DNA of 64,000 nucleotides from Begonia masoniana (GCA_022432975.1 CM039508.1:18823330-18887329); one strand, 5' to 3'; numbered from the stretch's first letter, positions 12,401 to 25,586 are shown. The notes: a model not told the origin generated them from the sequence alone. Translations and numbers: made by a program.

Positions 12401-15400
12401 ATTAATCTCTGACTGATCAATAAAACTATTCATTTCCTATTCATGTCTAGTTAATGGTTGTAACAAAGAGAGAGGGAGAGATTCACCTGTATGTGATCTG
12501 CTCCAAGTAGTCTTTGATTACACTTCAAAGCCTCGTGGAGGTACCTAAGAGCAACATGAACATTCCCCAAACCTTCCTCCATCATGGCTACATTAATATA
12601 TGTGGCAGCTGTATTTGGATGAGACGGTCCACATGTCAAGTGCAAAAGATACAGGGCCCGATTCACATACCTATGTTAAATATATGAGTAAGCAACTCAT
12701 AATTTAAAAAATAAAACGCCGAAAAGAAATTCCATAGGTAGTCCCAAATCCAACATAACATTATTTCTAAATCGACATGATTTCGCTCTATAGAATCTGT
12801 GTATGACACTCATCAGATAATGCAAGGATATACTAATATATTTTTATTTTATGTACATTGCATAATTCTCACTTTATAGGAAGCCGGGTACACAATCAAA
12901 GTACAATTTTCCATCCGTAACTACTGGAATGTCAATGCCATTAAACATGTTGATTTTGAACAAAACATTGCAACGCCCATGCCTATCAGCTATCACAAGG
13001 TCATAACTTCACTAACAACGAACCTTTATGCATTTCATAAAACAAAATTGGAGATACACCCAAAAAAAGGGAAAAAAAAAAAACAAATGTGAATGCCAAA
13101 TGTTCTCCTTCAATGAAAAGATGATCATTTTCCCACCTTATCCTCTCTCGGGTCATTGTATATAGTTCTTTAAAAAAGTTACCACTAAGAATCCGAAAAC
13201 AATACAATAATGAAGCATCACCAAGGGAAGTGATTATTATACTGACACTAATTAAAAGTGATAAAGAGACTCATACTTCAATGCCAACTCTGTATGTTGA
13301 AGTCGATAGTAGAAGACAGCCAGATCACCATAACTTTTCATGGTATCAGGGTGATCAAGTCCAAGCTCTCTTTCATTAATATCCAATGCCTTTTGCTGAT
13401 AAATTGTAGCCTATATAAAAGAAAGAATGCTAAGTATACGAATAAAGTTTTAGGAAACAATATAAGTAGAAAAGAACCCGTACCACTCATCCATACAAAA
13501 AATTAAGAAGATGACTTATGCTACCAAAGATGCAGCACGAAATCAAATACTTAATACTTCATCAATTCGCTCAACAGATGTTTAAGCCAACCGTATATGG
13601 ACTAAATCTTAGAAATCAAAGGTTCCCCCTTAGAGCAGTTTTTTGTCTTGGCCCATGTTTCGTGAAGTAATCCTTTCCTTTGATAATTTTGAAAACAAGT
13701 TTCACTCTTCTGAATAAATACTCTTGTGTGAAATGACAAAACAATGATGAAAATAAGACCTGTGTTTTGAAGAATTGGGAATTGGGAGTGTCTTGATTCG
13801 AGTTGAATGATGACAAATTTCATTCTGAGCATTATGTTGGCACGAGAGAAACATGGTAGATGGGGTTAAGAAAGAACTTTTGAACACGTCAATAAATTGC
13901 ATTATTAGAGAGTTTGGAAAAGGGAAGTGATAAGTCTCCTATTAAGTCTACCTATAATAGGAGGAAGAAAAATGGAAATTAAATGATAATTCAATAGACT
14001 TAGCTCCAGAAGAGAGTTGGTGAGTTGGTTATTCAACTAACTGGTATTTGTTTATAAGCTGATTCTGTTAATAAAAAGGAGAGCTTAGTTGCAAGGGGGT
14101 TATCAGAGATGATGGAGAGAAGTTGTATGTGAGAAGTCTAGAATCAAGGATTCTAGGAGAAATATTGGAGTCTGTAATTATTCCAATATTTAATAAGAGA
14201 AGTGTACGTTCATAGGAAATTTTTAATTCTTGTCAAGAAGATAGAGTGGTTTTGAGGAAGAAGGAAGGAAGTTCTTGACATCAAGGCTTTTAAATCTTCT
14301 TTTTATAATGCACTTTTACACGTGGAAAGCTTTGTAAGTTTTTGTATAGGTGATGGGATAATTGGGATGAGGAGCTATTTCTATAAACTCTTTTAAATAA
14401 TTAACTAATTTTCCTCCCAGATAGAAAACTCACTTCAACCTTTTACTCTTAAGATCAAATGACTTCAGTTGACCTTGATATAATACAAGCAACATTTTAA
14501 TCAGAATTCGGAGGACAATTGATATTCAGACTTCGCACCAAACAGTCAAATTTGGTTTACTTTTGAGCAGTATTCAACTTTATTTCCTTTAGGCCTCCTC
14601 AATTGCCATGAAACAATTTTTCCAGAGTACCAATTTCTCAAATGTCCCCTATGGAGGATAAACAATCCAATAACCTTAACTTATACCCATTATACGTCCA
14701 ATCTACTTTAAACCATATCTCTACTGCATGACATGCAAGAAAGTTTTTGAAAAAAGCTTGTCTAAGTCTAGTATCATCAAACCAAGGCATTAACTAAAAA
14801 TGCTAACTACACTGTCCGTTGGCTTGTGAACCTTAGATCATCATCATTTTAGTTCAGATATTCTAGTTGTTCAAACTATCATTTGATTTCACAAAACAAA
14901 ATAACAATCATACACCACCATACATTATAAAAAGCACTAAAAAGTCTCAGAATTTACCTGGTTAAAATCCCCTGTGTGGTACAGTACTACAGCCAGAAGA
15001 CTATACGCGCCAGCAGTCATTCGATGGCATGGTCCACAAACAGTCACAAGTTTTGAGAGTGCCTTCAAAGATTAGTTCAGAAATTTTGTTAGATAGTTAC
15101 CAACTAGAGACTTGAAATAATTAACTGGTTAATATATAACCAAAACACCAGAAGTTACAAAAACCTTGGTGCCATAATTGACCGCATCTTCTAATTTTCC
15201 TTTATCCAAAGAAGTCTTCGAAGATTCCAACAATGTACGCCCGTCAGCAGATGAACAAGCAACATGCTGCACATATCAACCAGTATTATAAAAAAAAAAA
15301 AAACAGAAGATAAAATCTTAAATAAAATTTTGGAGGGCCAGTTACTGCATAAGCTACCTTGTAAACAGGAACCATACTTATGATATCTGATCTTTTGAAA

Positions 15401-18400
15401 GGAGATGAAGTTTCTATGTCATAGTCCCTAGGAACAAGCTCTAGTCCAACCTGAAAAAGACCCTTTTTACTTCACTTTTTTAATGTACCATCAGTGTATT
15501 ACTTTGAATTATAATAATAGAACCACACCTTGTGAGACAACCCACGAAGGATGGCATATTTTCTTAGATCACAGAAGCTATCGTATTTCCATTCCCACCC
15601 AAATCTCTTTAGAAGAAATGTTTCCACCCACTTCCGTTTTAATTTCTCATCATCAGTCACGTCTACTTCAGAGTCTTCAACTGATGGTGTTCCCAACAAT
15701 ATATTTAAACAGGATGCAATTGATGCAGCCAAGTCATCAAAATTATCAATAGCTGCTACAACGGCTTGCAATATGTGTTTATAGGCTCGAACAACCATTT
15801 CATGTATACATAGAGATTGCACATGAGGAAGCTTGTCTGCAAGTTCAACCTAGAATTGTAGAAGGAAAAGTGAGCTAAAAAAACATATAGCAAGGAACAT
15901 GATCTCCATCAATATAAACCAACAAGAATAGCCGCAAGTTAACTCAGAACAACATGTTTAAAGTCCAGAAAATTGATTTTGTAAGCCATTGAAATGAAAC
16001 ATACAGAATTCTGGAGTTCAAAGCACCTTTTAAGTAGTGATTACATTATTACACTTTTTTTATAGGAAACATAATGTATTGACAGAAAAGATTGCATAAA
16101 GGTTAAGCAATCCCTTGCCCAAAAAACCATATGATCAAGTACAGACTCTCTCTTTCCAATGGGAAAGAACCAACGAAAATGGAGTGTGCCTCTCTTCGAA
16201 CTAAAAACCTAAATTACAAGCACAACACTGAAGACCTACAGTTTCTCTCGCATTGATTACATATGTTTATTAGTGCATTCTACCATCCAAAAGTTGTTTC
16301 TTCCGGAGTAGGTCCTGTTATCAGAATAAAGCTATCCAACAATAGATTGGCAAGCCATTATCAGATGAAGAAATTATTAGGTAGACCAGCCAAAAATTGA
16401 CATCTCATGTTAGAGTTCCAAAGTATTTGTAAAACATCTACATAATGCAATGGTGTGACAACATCGGCCAATGTTATTCAAATAAGAAACAACTTCATCC
16501 TTTTATATATTTGGCTTCTCAGGAAGCATGCACAAAAGTACATGAACAACAGAGAAGCCATTGTTAATTGAATTGATATAAATGAAGGAAAATGAAGATG
16601 CACTTACGACACGACCCAATGAACACATCCGCAACCCTCTGGTATGCATGAAATCTGTCAATGTCCTTCCATCAACGGGTGAAAGTTCAAGAGACCCAAA
16701 GTCTGCGACCTAATTAATTTTATGGTCGCACCCCTCAATCATTTCAAGTCCAACATATTAAAAGAAAAAGAATCTTGATAAGAAAAGAACAAACCAGCTT
16801 TGGAAGGGCAGTATCAGCATAGTACGTATGAGCCATTTCAATTAACTCATCGGGTGACTGTCATAAAGAAAGGAAGCAAAGGGCATTGAAGATAATCAAT
16901 ACGAAGAAAATTTTCATCATTGTTTTTAATTAGAAAATGGAACAAGGTTTAGTTAATTTTCAGGAAAACTATCCAACAAACCTTATTGTGAAGACCAGTT
17001 TCTGAATCCTTAAGACGCAGATAGGCTGACTCGGAAAGAAGCTTTCTCCACATTATTTCCCTCTCTTCATTCTGCTTCTCTACTTCCTTCTGATCAGCAG
17101 TGTTAACTTCCTTCCCAGGCTCCACTTTACTACTTCTAACTTCTGGTTTCTTCTTGATCTCCTTAAGAAGTCCACCTTGCTTTCCCAGACCCTTTACAGC
17201 AGGCTCAAACTTAGTTTCTTCTTGCTTTTTTGTCTCAGTTTTCCCTGAAGCTTGATTCTGTAAGTGTTGTACCCAACACGCGCCTAGCTCCCATCTGATG
17301 GACTTGTTGTGTTTGGATGGCTCTTCCTGCAACTTTAACAAACTTTCTGCCAGTACTTTCCTTACTACATACCTTGCAGAGATTAAATGTTCAGCTTCTG
17401 CATTTTGCAATCGCTGAGTGGTACTAGATGCTTGAGGTGTTGATGCTTTGTGCAGTAAAACTCTCAAGCTGAATGGCACATTACAAATGTTTTAGACATA
17501 AATAACTCAAAAGTCAAAAACCACTACATAATTTTATTGTTTAATTCCTCTAAATAGACTTTGATGCGATAAATTGAAAGTAATAGGCACCATTTATTAA
17601 TTTCAAGATGTATGACAACCTATTGACATTTAAAGCATTGGCTCCTCCTTCTGGTTGATCCTCGATGTCAACGTCCTGAGGAATAGGCTTCCCCTCCCAA
17701 TTCACCTCTGACGAAACTTTCACAAAAGCAGTGTAACCACAATGTCTTACAACCACAACACCTAATGTAGAAGTATCCTGCAAAACCAAAAGGGAGTTTT
17801 TTGCATTACACTATTTGTATCCACTAATTACCATAAACACTAGTAGTACCAATTTACTCACATGAACAGTTGCACTTTCATCAGCAGTCACGCCTTTAAG
17901 TAAATTTCTCTGTGCAAGCTCTTCAGATGACATTTCAAGAACCTGGCTCCCATCGTTTTTTCGATCCAACTTTACATTTGCATCAGGAAGATCTCTTGTT
18001 ACTTTAATTGTTAAGTCACCAACTGTTTCCACATGTACCAATGGAGTTTTTTTATCAGAAGCTTTTGCGCTCTCTATAAGATGCTTAATTACGGCAACAG
18101 CTTTGAAAACTGATACATCGACAAATAAACTATGAAGCAAAAATGCTTTCCTATCTCGAATTTGCCTCTCCTCCGCTGTTTTGCAAGGCATTGCTGCCAG
18201 GATGGAAAACTCTTTTCCCCACTGCCTGTTGTCATGTCTACAATCTCTTCCTTGCCCACCTCCATTTCCTCCCCAATTTTCATCTTCCACAGGGAGTTGT
18301 GGGAAAAGAGTTGGATTATCAGCAACAACTGGAGGGACAACCCATGTATTTGATCTGAACCCATATGGTAGGTTGCCAAACTAAATGAAATAAACATAAT

Positions 18401-21400
18401 GGCACAATCATCTTCTCTGTTACATATCAAAGCGTGACATAGCAGGGTAGAAACAAACGTACTTTATTATGTTCTGAGAAAGCTTTCATAAGAGCTCTGT
18501 AAGCCTGCAAACATTTATTATTTGTCAATAACAATGCATTATAGTGTGCTTCAACCAAGTATATACAATAGAAAAGTAAAAGAAAATAAAAGAAATTTGA
18601 ATATCATACATACAGCGTCAAATGCCCTGCTTAACTGCTGTAACAGGCCAACCAAAGAATGACACAGCAGGAGTCTCTTCCCAGCAGGATAGAACCCCTT
18701 TCTAGAAGCAACAATAGTTGTTGGCTTTCCATTGCAAACCCGAACCTGCTCAAGCAATCATACTCCCAAAGCAAATGTTAGTTCGAACAACAAATTAAGG
18801 CCGAAAAAGAAAAGAGACTGGAATAGACTATCACATCAATTTGAAAGAAATCTTCTTCTGATTTATCCTCGAGGAATGGCCGGTTAGACCTTCGAATGTC
18901 TACAAAAAATAAATAAATAAAAAAAGAAAGAAGACATCATAAATTCAGCAATAGAGATGATTATTTTCCTGCAAATTAATACATCAATCTGAAGCAGCGG
19001 CACTGAATAATTATGAACAGACGAGTGCAATGAACACCATTAGCTTCTGTTTCAGTTTGCAGAAAATGTACCCATAATGAGTTCCTAATGATAGTTTTAT
19101 GAAAAAACTAGGGGCCAAAAGCAATTACGATGGTAATTTTTGTTGAAAAATCGAACGAGAAACCGAAAAAGAAAACGAGAAAATAATGAATACCGAAATT
19201 TACGTAGAAATCCTAGAAAGGAAAAAAACACGGCAGAGTAGAGAAATCACTAATCAAAATCGGTACCATGAGTTTTGCGACTCAAGTATCAATATATATA
19301 GAAAACATAAAACCCGATATTGATATACTGGCCCAACCCAGCCTAACTAGAATTCGGGCCACACCAAATTCTAACAATCTCTACCTTGACATGAATTCCA
19401 TATGAGAGATCCAACGAGTTACTCGACCGAACCCAAAGCGAATCCAGAACACTGAACTCTGACAATCTCCACCTTTAAATAAATTCCGGTGCAAGGAAAC
19501 AAATCTGCAAAACTCCATTAAAAATAACATCCTCTACCACAAAAGCTCCTATTGGGCTACCTCAGCAGCTGATACCGATCAAGTTCAAGTCCCGCTTAAA
19601 CTTGAGAGACTTATTTGAGAAGAAATCGCATCTCCTCCTCCATGGTATGACTGTACTATCAGAGTTGTTGCAACAAACTGCATCTGAACATGTTGAAGAC
19701 TCCACACAGGAATCGTTACCCTCGAACACATTCAATGCATAACCCACAGTTTCATCATACCGCCCTGGAGTTTTAACCTTCCACGTGGTTCTGCCTTTGA
19801 CGATACCATTTTGACGTGAAACTAAAACTGGTAACTGAACATTTGTAATAGGCTGACTCACTATCTCTGATGTACCCTCAAATCCCAACCTGAATTCACC
19901 TAAGAACCTGACTTCTTCTGAGTCTTCTCAACCTTTCTCTTAGGAGGTGAATTCACAAATTTCATAGTCTTATTACTTGTCACTGTAAAACCCTGAAACA
20001 CATACAATGAGAAACATTTTCCCCCCCTCCCAACAATTACAGAGCCTTTGGCGAACTTCTATTTTCCATCACGAAAGGTGTTGCAAAACCCTTCGTCGTC
20101 GAGCTTCCCGGTCGAGATTAAGTTTTTGCGGATGTCGGGGATGTGCTTCACACCTCTCAAAACCAAGGTGTTGCCTTTTCGGCCTCCAAATGCAAGTCTC
20201 TCATACTAATGACTTTTGGAATGCCATCATTTTTCATCCTTGCACTTCCAAAATCACCAGAAGTGTAGGATGTAAAGAAATCCCTCCGCGAAGTGGCATG
20301 TATCGAAGCGCCACTATCAATCACCCAACTCGTATCTTGGCATGCGAGATTTACGAAGTCTCCGTCGTACACACTAAAGAACTCCTCGGTGGCCGTGGCT
20401 ACCTTATCAACTTCTTCGGTCTTCTTGTCCTTTCCTTTGGCATTTGGATTCTCCCGAAGAAGCTTTCGACAAAATATCTTGATTTGTCCCTTCTTGCAAC
20501 ATTGATAACACTCAAAGTTGGCATATTTTCCCGACTTGCTTTGACTTCGGTTTCTGTTGCTCGGATCTTTGTTTTGACTCTTCCCTCTGTTTTCAGTGAC
20601 CAGAACATCTGACTGTGAAGAAGAATCCGTCGACTTTCTTCTCATCTCCCCGTTCAGAACACTACTTTTGACTACATCCATAGCCAAAACAACATCTTGA
20701 GCGGAGTTAGACAACGACATTCTGAATGTCTCTCACGAGTCCGGGAATGTACCAAGAAGCCATAACTCTTGCACTTCATCATCAAACTTGATACCCGTTC
20801 CATCTAACTGATTAATGATTCCTTGGAACAAATTCAAATGATCGGACATGGTCTATCCATCTTGATACTTCAAACCCATCATTTGGTTGATCAGAAAACA
20901 ACTTGTTGTTACTTGTCTTCCGAGCATACAATTCCTCAAGTTTGCTCCATAGACTCCTGGCATGTTTCTCCTCACTAACATGGTTGAGAACATTATCATC
21001 TACCCATTGTCGAATGTAGCCACATACCTGACGATGACATAAAGTTCCATTCCTCATCAGTTTTATTCTCTGGCTTCTCACTAGCAAACATAGGCAAATA
21101 ATAATCTTTAACATAAAGAAGATCTTCCATCTTCCCTTTCTACACATGATAGTTGGAGACGTTCAACGTGACTATCTAACTCTCCATGATTCAAACACGA
21201 CAAAAGAAATTTCCGAACAAAATATCCCAACAAAGTCTGCTCTCAAATACCAAAATAAATCCGCCCAAATTATTTCAGAATTTTCAATTCCAAAAAATCC
21301 CAAATTTAATCACCAATATTTGAAAATCAAATATCTCAAAAATTTCGCAATCAAGAAATTCTTCCACCCAAAAAAAAATTCCAAGAAACAGGACACGAAA

Positions 21401-24335
21401 AACTGTTTCTACTTCTAACGAAAAATCAAACTGGAATAAATCTCAAGTCAACACTACTGGCTCGGCAATCACTGGCAACAACGAACAGGAGCAACGACGG
21501 CATTGTTGTTCCTCGTTGGCCGTGCAGTGGGTCTGATTTCTTTCACCGAGTCGGCGACTCTGTGTGGCGGCGAGTTCTGTGAAACGCTGCGCCAAATCTA
21601 GCGTTCTGAGTAGAGGTTATGCGAGTTTCCTCTCGGCGCTGAGGGTTTCTCCGCGCTCTTTCCCCTTTTGTGTGCGATGGTGGGCGACAGTGGCAGAGGA
21701 GAACGAAACTTCCTCACGGTAACGAACTCTGTCGACGGTCGGCGTGGCGTGTTCTAAACGGCAGCCTCTTCTCCTTCACTATCGAGCCCTCAGGGCTCCT
21801 CTGTTTTCTTCCCTTTGTTGCTCTTCACAGCAACAAGTTTTTTTTTTTTTTTTTTTTTCTTTTTTCCACACAAATTGCAAATTTTATACACCAAAATTGC
21901 TAACCTGTAAAATCGTTCGATACTTTCGATAAATAAAAACTTGATTTTCGAAAAATCTTCCACTTCGCTCTAATTCCAATTGTTGAAAAATGAAACGAGA
22001 AACCGAAAAAGAAAACGAAAAAATAATGAACACTGAAATTTACGTTGAAATTTTAAAAAAGAAAAAACCATGGGAGAAAGAGAGAAATTACTAATCAAAA
22101 TCGGTATAATGAGTTTTACGACTCAAACATCAATATATAGAGAAAACATCAACCCTTAATATTAATATACAGATCTGGCCCAGTCCAACTAAAATTGGAG
22201 TCAAACCAAATTCTAACCATTTTTAATAACATTATCTAGTAGAGTCTCTTGGGCTAATTAGTAAAATGATTCATGGGAAATATCAGTCGCTTTCACTCTC
22301 CAATCCTCTAGCAAAACCACAGCTGCAACGTAATGCGAACACAAACATGTGAAAGATCTTTCAATATCAACACGCAAAAACACAAAATATAAGTCAAATA
22401 AAGAAACTTTGATTCCAATTGTTGCCTAAAGAGTTATTGATTTCTTAAAGAAAAGAAGCACGATCCGCATTTCCAGCGAAGTATCGGGAGCCTATTGAGA
22501 CAGCAAAGTTCATAGAATAGATGCATTTAGAGAGAGAGAGAGAGAACTGACAGTAAATCGGCGGTGTGAGGTGCGAGAAGGAGAAGAATTCATAGAACTG
22601 CCCGAGTCTCGGAGGTGGGCACATTGAAATGACGCCGTCTCCTTTCTCCAATCCTTCATCATCCAGCTTCGTAGAACTCTTAACACCATGACTAACTCTG
22701 TAAACCTTACCAACACTTCCTGAAACCAATTTCCTCTCTCCACCATTCAAGCCTTTGAATAAAGGACTCTTTTCGCCTCCGCTGTCCGGACTCCGGCTCC
22801 TAACCGCAGTGTCAACTGATCCTGACTCTTTCGCGCCATTTTCCTTCAATCCAAGCTCTTTGAGACTGGTTCGACCTGTAATTTTTGGAGAAGACGAAGA
22901 CGTCCCGAACGACGTCGTGGAGGCGACAATATCGAGCAGCCGTCGGATGTGGGCAATGGTAACATCCTCCGTGTAATCCTCTGATTAGAAGTAAGAAATA
23001 ATAGACTGTGAGAAGGTGTCTGACAAGCAAATTTTAACGCGCATGTGATTGGATGGAGTGAATTTTACCTTGCACAATGGTGAGGTGGCACGGTTTTAGG
23101 GACAGGATGTCCACTGAATCCCTTAACTTAGACCCTCGCACCTGAAATTACGAAAACAGACACCCATTTTGCCGTTATTTCAGTTATCACACCATACAAG
23201 TAAGAAAAATTAAAAATAAAATTTCAATATTAGCGACAATTTGATGGAATTAACTATTCATAATCGAATATTCTACGGCGTTAGATCTTGGATCAACGAT
23301 CTATGGTTGAATGACCCAAAATTCGATCAAACCAACTGATACTTCAATGCGCGACCCCACCCACGATCTTTCAAAATCAATACACGTCGTCCGATGCATG
23401 GACCACAACCGAGATCAACAGAGAGAAATAGGGCGAGATCTCGAGACTTAACTGATCAAATGAATGCTGCCGTTCCCAAAATTGAGAAAGGTCAACCAAA
23501 TTAACGGTGGAGTGAGAGAGAGACAGGGCGGGGGGAAGACACACAATCATAACGGAGACTTACTGGAGGCCTAGTTCGATCAAATGAGGAAGGAAACGGG
23601 CCCACCGTTGGATCTTAAATGACAAGTATACATCAACGTACCTCGTGCGAGAAGGAGAAGTTGGTCAAATGACATGTCTCAATGTGGACCCCCACAAGCT
23701 TCCTCACATCTGAGATCCTGTCCGTTGAAATACCCTACTCAACTCAATAAACATCATTATTGGTCATTAATAACAATATCATAGACCCTAATTTTCAACG
23801 AACATTTTAATTTTATATTATAACTATTAGTTCATTTATTGATTCAAGTAATGACTATTTATCAAACTATATTATATCAGATTGTAAGATTAAATTATGA
23901 GGTTAGAATAAAAATTTTAAAATTACTCGTGATTAGTTAATTAAACATTAAAGTCGGAATAACGGGAAAAACCAAATTAATAATTCCTTTAGATTAACTA
24001 AAGAAGGAAAGATGAGCATTTAGTAATTGTAAATTGGAAATAATAATAATAAATTGTAAAAGAAAGTGAGTTTTAAGTTTACCTTCAGAGTAACAATGGA
24101 GTCGTCTGGAGTTTCGATGGTAATTTCGACAACCGTAGGCAAAACTGCAGAAAGAAACAAAGATGGGATAACACAGGTTCAACTTGGTTTCTTTTCTTCG
24201 TTTTCAGTTTCCTATCTTTTCTCGGGAAACAAACGGGGGAAAGAAAATAAAATATAGACGAGGACCTTTCTCATCCTTCTTCTTCTTCTCTCCCTTGGCT
24301 TTATGTGGCTTCGCTTTCCCTGCTTTCGGAGCCAT
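3489..24335 (-). CDS. TSS: REC/TSS-family clustered-mitochondria (CLU) homologue, TPR protein, 23 coding exons
   Basis: Plant REC/TSS proteins are cytosolic/nuclear CLU homologues linked to chloroplast compartment size. All splice sites read by eye are GT-AG with matching phases. Exons: 24335-24266, 24144-24083, 23734-23642, 23141-23069, 22980-22552, 18899-18835, 18745-18614, 18504-18463, 18380-17862, 17777-17620, 17468-16982, 16857-16795, 16709-16608, 15849-15529, 15450-15358, 15266-15165, 15062-14958, 13410-13277, 12670-12487, 11813-11682, 11572-11460, 5753-5675, 5600-3489. They sum to 5,670 bases, 1,889 residues, near the family length. The start [17 protein letters not shown] and the GISTDRI, FEFFSF-like, [21 protein letters not shown] and TADESATVH blocks are family hallmarks. 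The CLU core is about residues 320-600 and TPR-like repeats 940-1125. A low-complexity tail has SPNG-type repeats near 1720-1770 and ends [17 protein letters not shown]. No stops or frameshifts seen. Which REC paralogue it is remains open. Confidence 0.95.
5976..6131. repeat. 52-bp tandem repeat, about three copies
   Basis: Units starting CTGAAAATC(T/C)GATTGG recur at 5976, 6028 and 6080, each with an internal near-palindrome (AATCCGATTGGGAATCGGATT-like). It lies in the promoter-like part of the intron-21 insertion and is imperfect. Confidence 0.8.
7649..8146. repeat. 42-bp minisatellite, 11.9 copies, dimer of 21-mers
   Basis: The unit is two related 21-mers, AGTGAACCGAACTAGACCAAC and ATTGAACCGAACCAGACCAAC, alternating 11 full times plus a 36-base partial copy. 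Copies look identical by eye. A two-dimer version lies upstream at about 7338-7402. The spacer after that short array (7551-7648, GGATTTTAATTTTGA onward) is duplicated after the long one (8148-8250), so array and flank were duplicated together. Because 42 is a multiple of three, long open frames run through it on both strands; they are a by-product, not genes. Confidence 0.95.
9999..10749 (+). mobile_element. Non-autonomous hAT (Pack-type) transposon carrying a hexokinase fragment
   Basis: An 8-base target-site duplication GTTTGAAC flanks the element (9991-9998 and 10750-10757), the size typical of hAT. Terminal inverted repeats are TAGGGGTGGACAGAACCGG on the left and TATGGGTGGTCACGGTCCGG (reverse complement) on the right. 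Sub-terminal regions are rich in CCGG/CGGTTC motifs. No transposase is encoded. The interior is a piece of a hexokinase gene including its leader. It sits inside the intron-21 insertion and so is younger than that insertion. An A20 tract lies near 10590-10609. Confidence 0.88.
10362..10553 (+). pseudogene. Captured hexokinase first-exon fragment
   Basis: From ATG 10362 the frame reads [15 protein letters not shown], the hydrophobic membrane anchor of plant type-B hexokinases, followed by [14 protein letters not shown], a FEEKCG block and KLRQVADA, all in family order. After ADA the family sequence (MTVEMHAGL in typical members) is lost and the frame runs on as unrelated sequence. The hydrophobic anchor is shorter than usual. 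About 170 bases of leader precede the ATG. No catalytic domain is present, so it cannot encode an enzyme. It is a transduplicated piece of a hexokinase gene located elsewhere. Confidence 0.85.
19141..19376 (-). repeat. 3' LTR of intron-5 copia element
   Basis: Begins TGTTGAAAAATCG and ends TTCTAACA in plus orientation. It pairs with 21981-22218. The polypurine tract AAGGTAGAGAT abuts it on the minus strand. Confidence 0.9.
20157..20720 (-). pseudogene. Copia Gag C-terminus and protease remnant
   Basis: The open frame has a basic, serine-rich Gag tail, then a zinc-knuckle relic [14 protein letters not shown] in which the usual histidine is glutamine. It continues to the aspartic protease motif [12 protein letters not shown]. 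The frame continues shortly past the protease and then degenerates. Zinc-knuckle loss and the missing downstream polyprotein show it is not functional. Confidence 0.8.
20812..21147 (-). pseudogene. Copia Gag (UBN2-type) remnant
   Basis: The frame contains [20 protein letters not shown], the conserved core of copia Gag capsid regions, after a degenerate N-terminal part. It lies upstream of the Gag tail and protease remnant in the same strand order. A frame break separates the two. Confidence 0.75.
21981..22218 (-). repeat. 5' LTR of intron-5 copia element
   Basis: It pairs with 19141-19376 and differs by many substitutions and short indels. The primer binding site (21967-21978, minus strand) is directly adjacent. 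The final base before the ATTTT duplication is C instead of A. Confidence 0.9.
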
Positions 24336-24686
24336 TGCAGTCAATCCAGTTGAGTTCCCTTCTAATTCTACTTCCTCTCCGCTAGTTTTTGAGGGTATAA
24401 ATTATTTTCCGAAACAAAATGCAAGTGTAGCAGCTAGAGAATGACCGAAAAATGGTGGAATTTTCCCAGAAAAAAACTGCAGCAGTCTTAACAATGGCGG
24501 AGTAGAGACAGAAAGTTGGATTTTGAAGAAGAAGAGAAGCAGGTTTCTAGTTATAATTTACAAGATAGAGGAAGAGGAGAGAGATGAAATATAGAGGTGT
24601 TCATATTCTTGAGTATGTTATGGAGCCATGAGCAGAGAGCACTGTAGACAATGGGGAGGTTTTAGATTACGAAGGAGAGAATGTAT

Positions 24687-24729
<43 letters not shown>

Positions 24730-24937
24730 CAACGGAGAGAGAAAGAGAGAGAGAGCGTGGATAGGATAAGGTAAGCCAAACTTCGTCCCCTTAAAAACAT
24801 ACAAATCGAGAACGAAAGTAGGGCTAACGATTAGGAGCCGCTCATTCTCTCTGCCCCCTCTCTCTCCCTCCCTCTCTCTACACCTCATCAACTCTCTCTC
24901 TCTCCCCCCCTCGCCCTCTAGATTTTGTGGTTGAGTG
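24336..24937 (-). promoter_or_regulatory. 5' UTR/promoter region of REC/TSS with GA and CT microsatellites
   Basis: Directly upstream of the REC/TSS ATG. It holds a GA-rich run (24687-24755) and, 90 bases further, a CT-rich run (24844-24919). The two runs are roughly complementary and could fold back. CT/GA tracts are common in plant 5' leaders and core promoters. A transcription start could not be placed, and no clear TATA box was chosen. Confidence 0.45.
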
Positions 24938-25586
24938 TAGGTATGGACAAGAACCGATTGAACCAACCAAATCAAATCAAACCGATGGAGTTCGGCTTGG
25001 TTTGGAGAGTTTCAAACCAAACCGATTGGTTGAACATTTGGGAAGCAAAGTATTTAGTTCGAGTTTTAATTCCAGATTGCAAAAACTTAAATAAAAAGAT
25101 TCAAACCGAGCATCTCACTGGAATCAAATTCGGCCGGTGCAAATCTATTACACTTAAATTATATTTACCCCGTCAAACTTTGATTTTCCAAGTCCAAATT
25201 GATTGACCGCTTCAAATTTGATTTCTCATTGGTTCGTCACGATAAACTTAATCAAACCGATGGTTTAGGTTTCGTTAGTGAGGTTTTGAATTTTGAGAAC
25301 TTGATTTTGACACCGAACGGAATAAACAAAAGTTCTCAGTTCGGCTTCTCAAAGACCCGCTAGAACCGAATCAAACTGATATTAAATAAAAAGTTATAAA
25401 AAAATAAATCATACCGATCAAAATCGACACAAACAGAGAACAAAGCGACTAAAATCGACCCCAAACAAAGCATTGACTGAAAATAACCAATACTAGGAAA
25501 GAACTTAGCAAAATCAAAAAAGTTTGTTCAGTTTCGATTCAATTCTGAAATCAGAGTAAAACTAAACCGGACCCGTCCCACCCCTA
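24938..25586. mobile_element. hAT-like non-autonomous element, degraded
   Basis: The left end reads TAGGTATGGACAAGAACCG and the right end, reverse-complemented, TAGGGGTGGGACGGGTCCGG. These match the termini of the hAT element at 9999-10749. The interior is rich in AACCGA/CGGTTT motifs. No 8-base duplication is visible, so the ends are tentative. Confidence 0.45.

Larger units (their letters stand above)
19141..22218 (-). mobile_element. Internally deleted Ty1/copia element in REC/TSS intron 5
   Basis: LTRs of 236 and 238 bases (19141-19376, 21981-22218) start TGTTGAAAAA and end TTCTAACA (last base mutated on the right). They are flanked by the 5-base duplication ATTTT (19136-19140, 22219-22223). 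On the minus strand the primer site at 21978-21967 reads TGGAATTAGAGC, a degenerate initiator-Met site, and the polypurine tract before the left LTR reads AAGGTAGAGAT. Only Gag and protease remnants remain between the LTRs; integrase and reverse transcriptase are missing. The LTRs differ at many positions, so the insertion is old. It lies in the same orientation as the host gene. Confidence 0.92.

Noticed and set aside
22445..22849. A 134-codon minus-strand ORF starting inside REC/TSS exon 5
   Set aside because: It is exon 5 read past its donor at 22551 into intron 5, not a separate gene.
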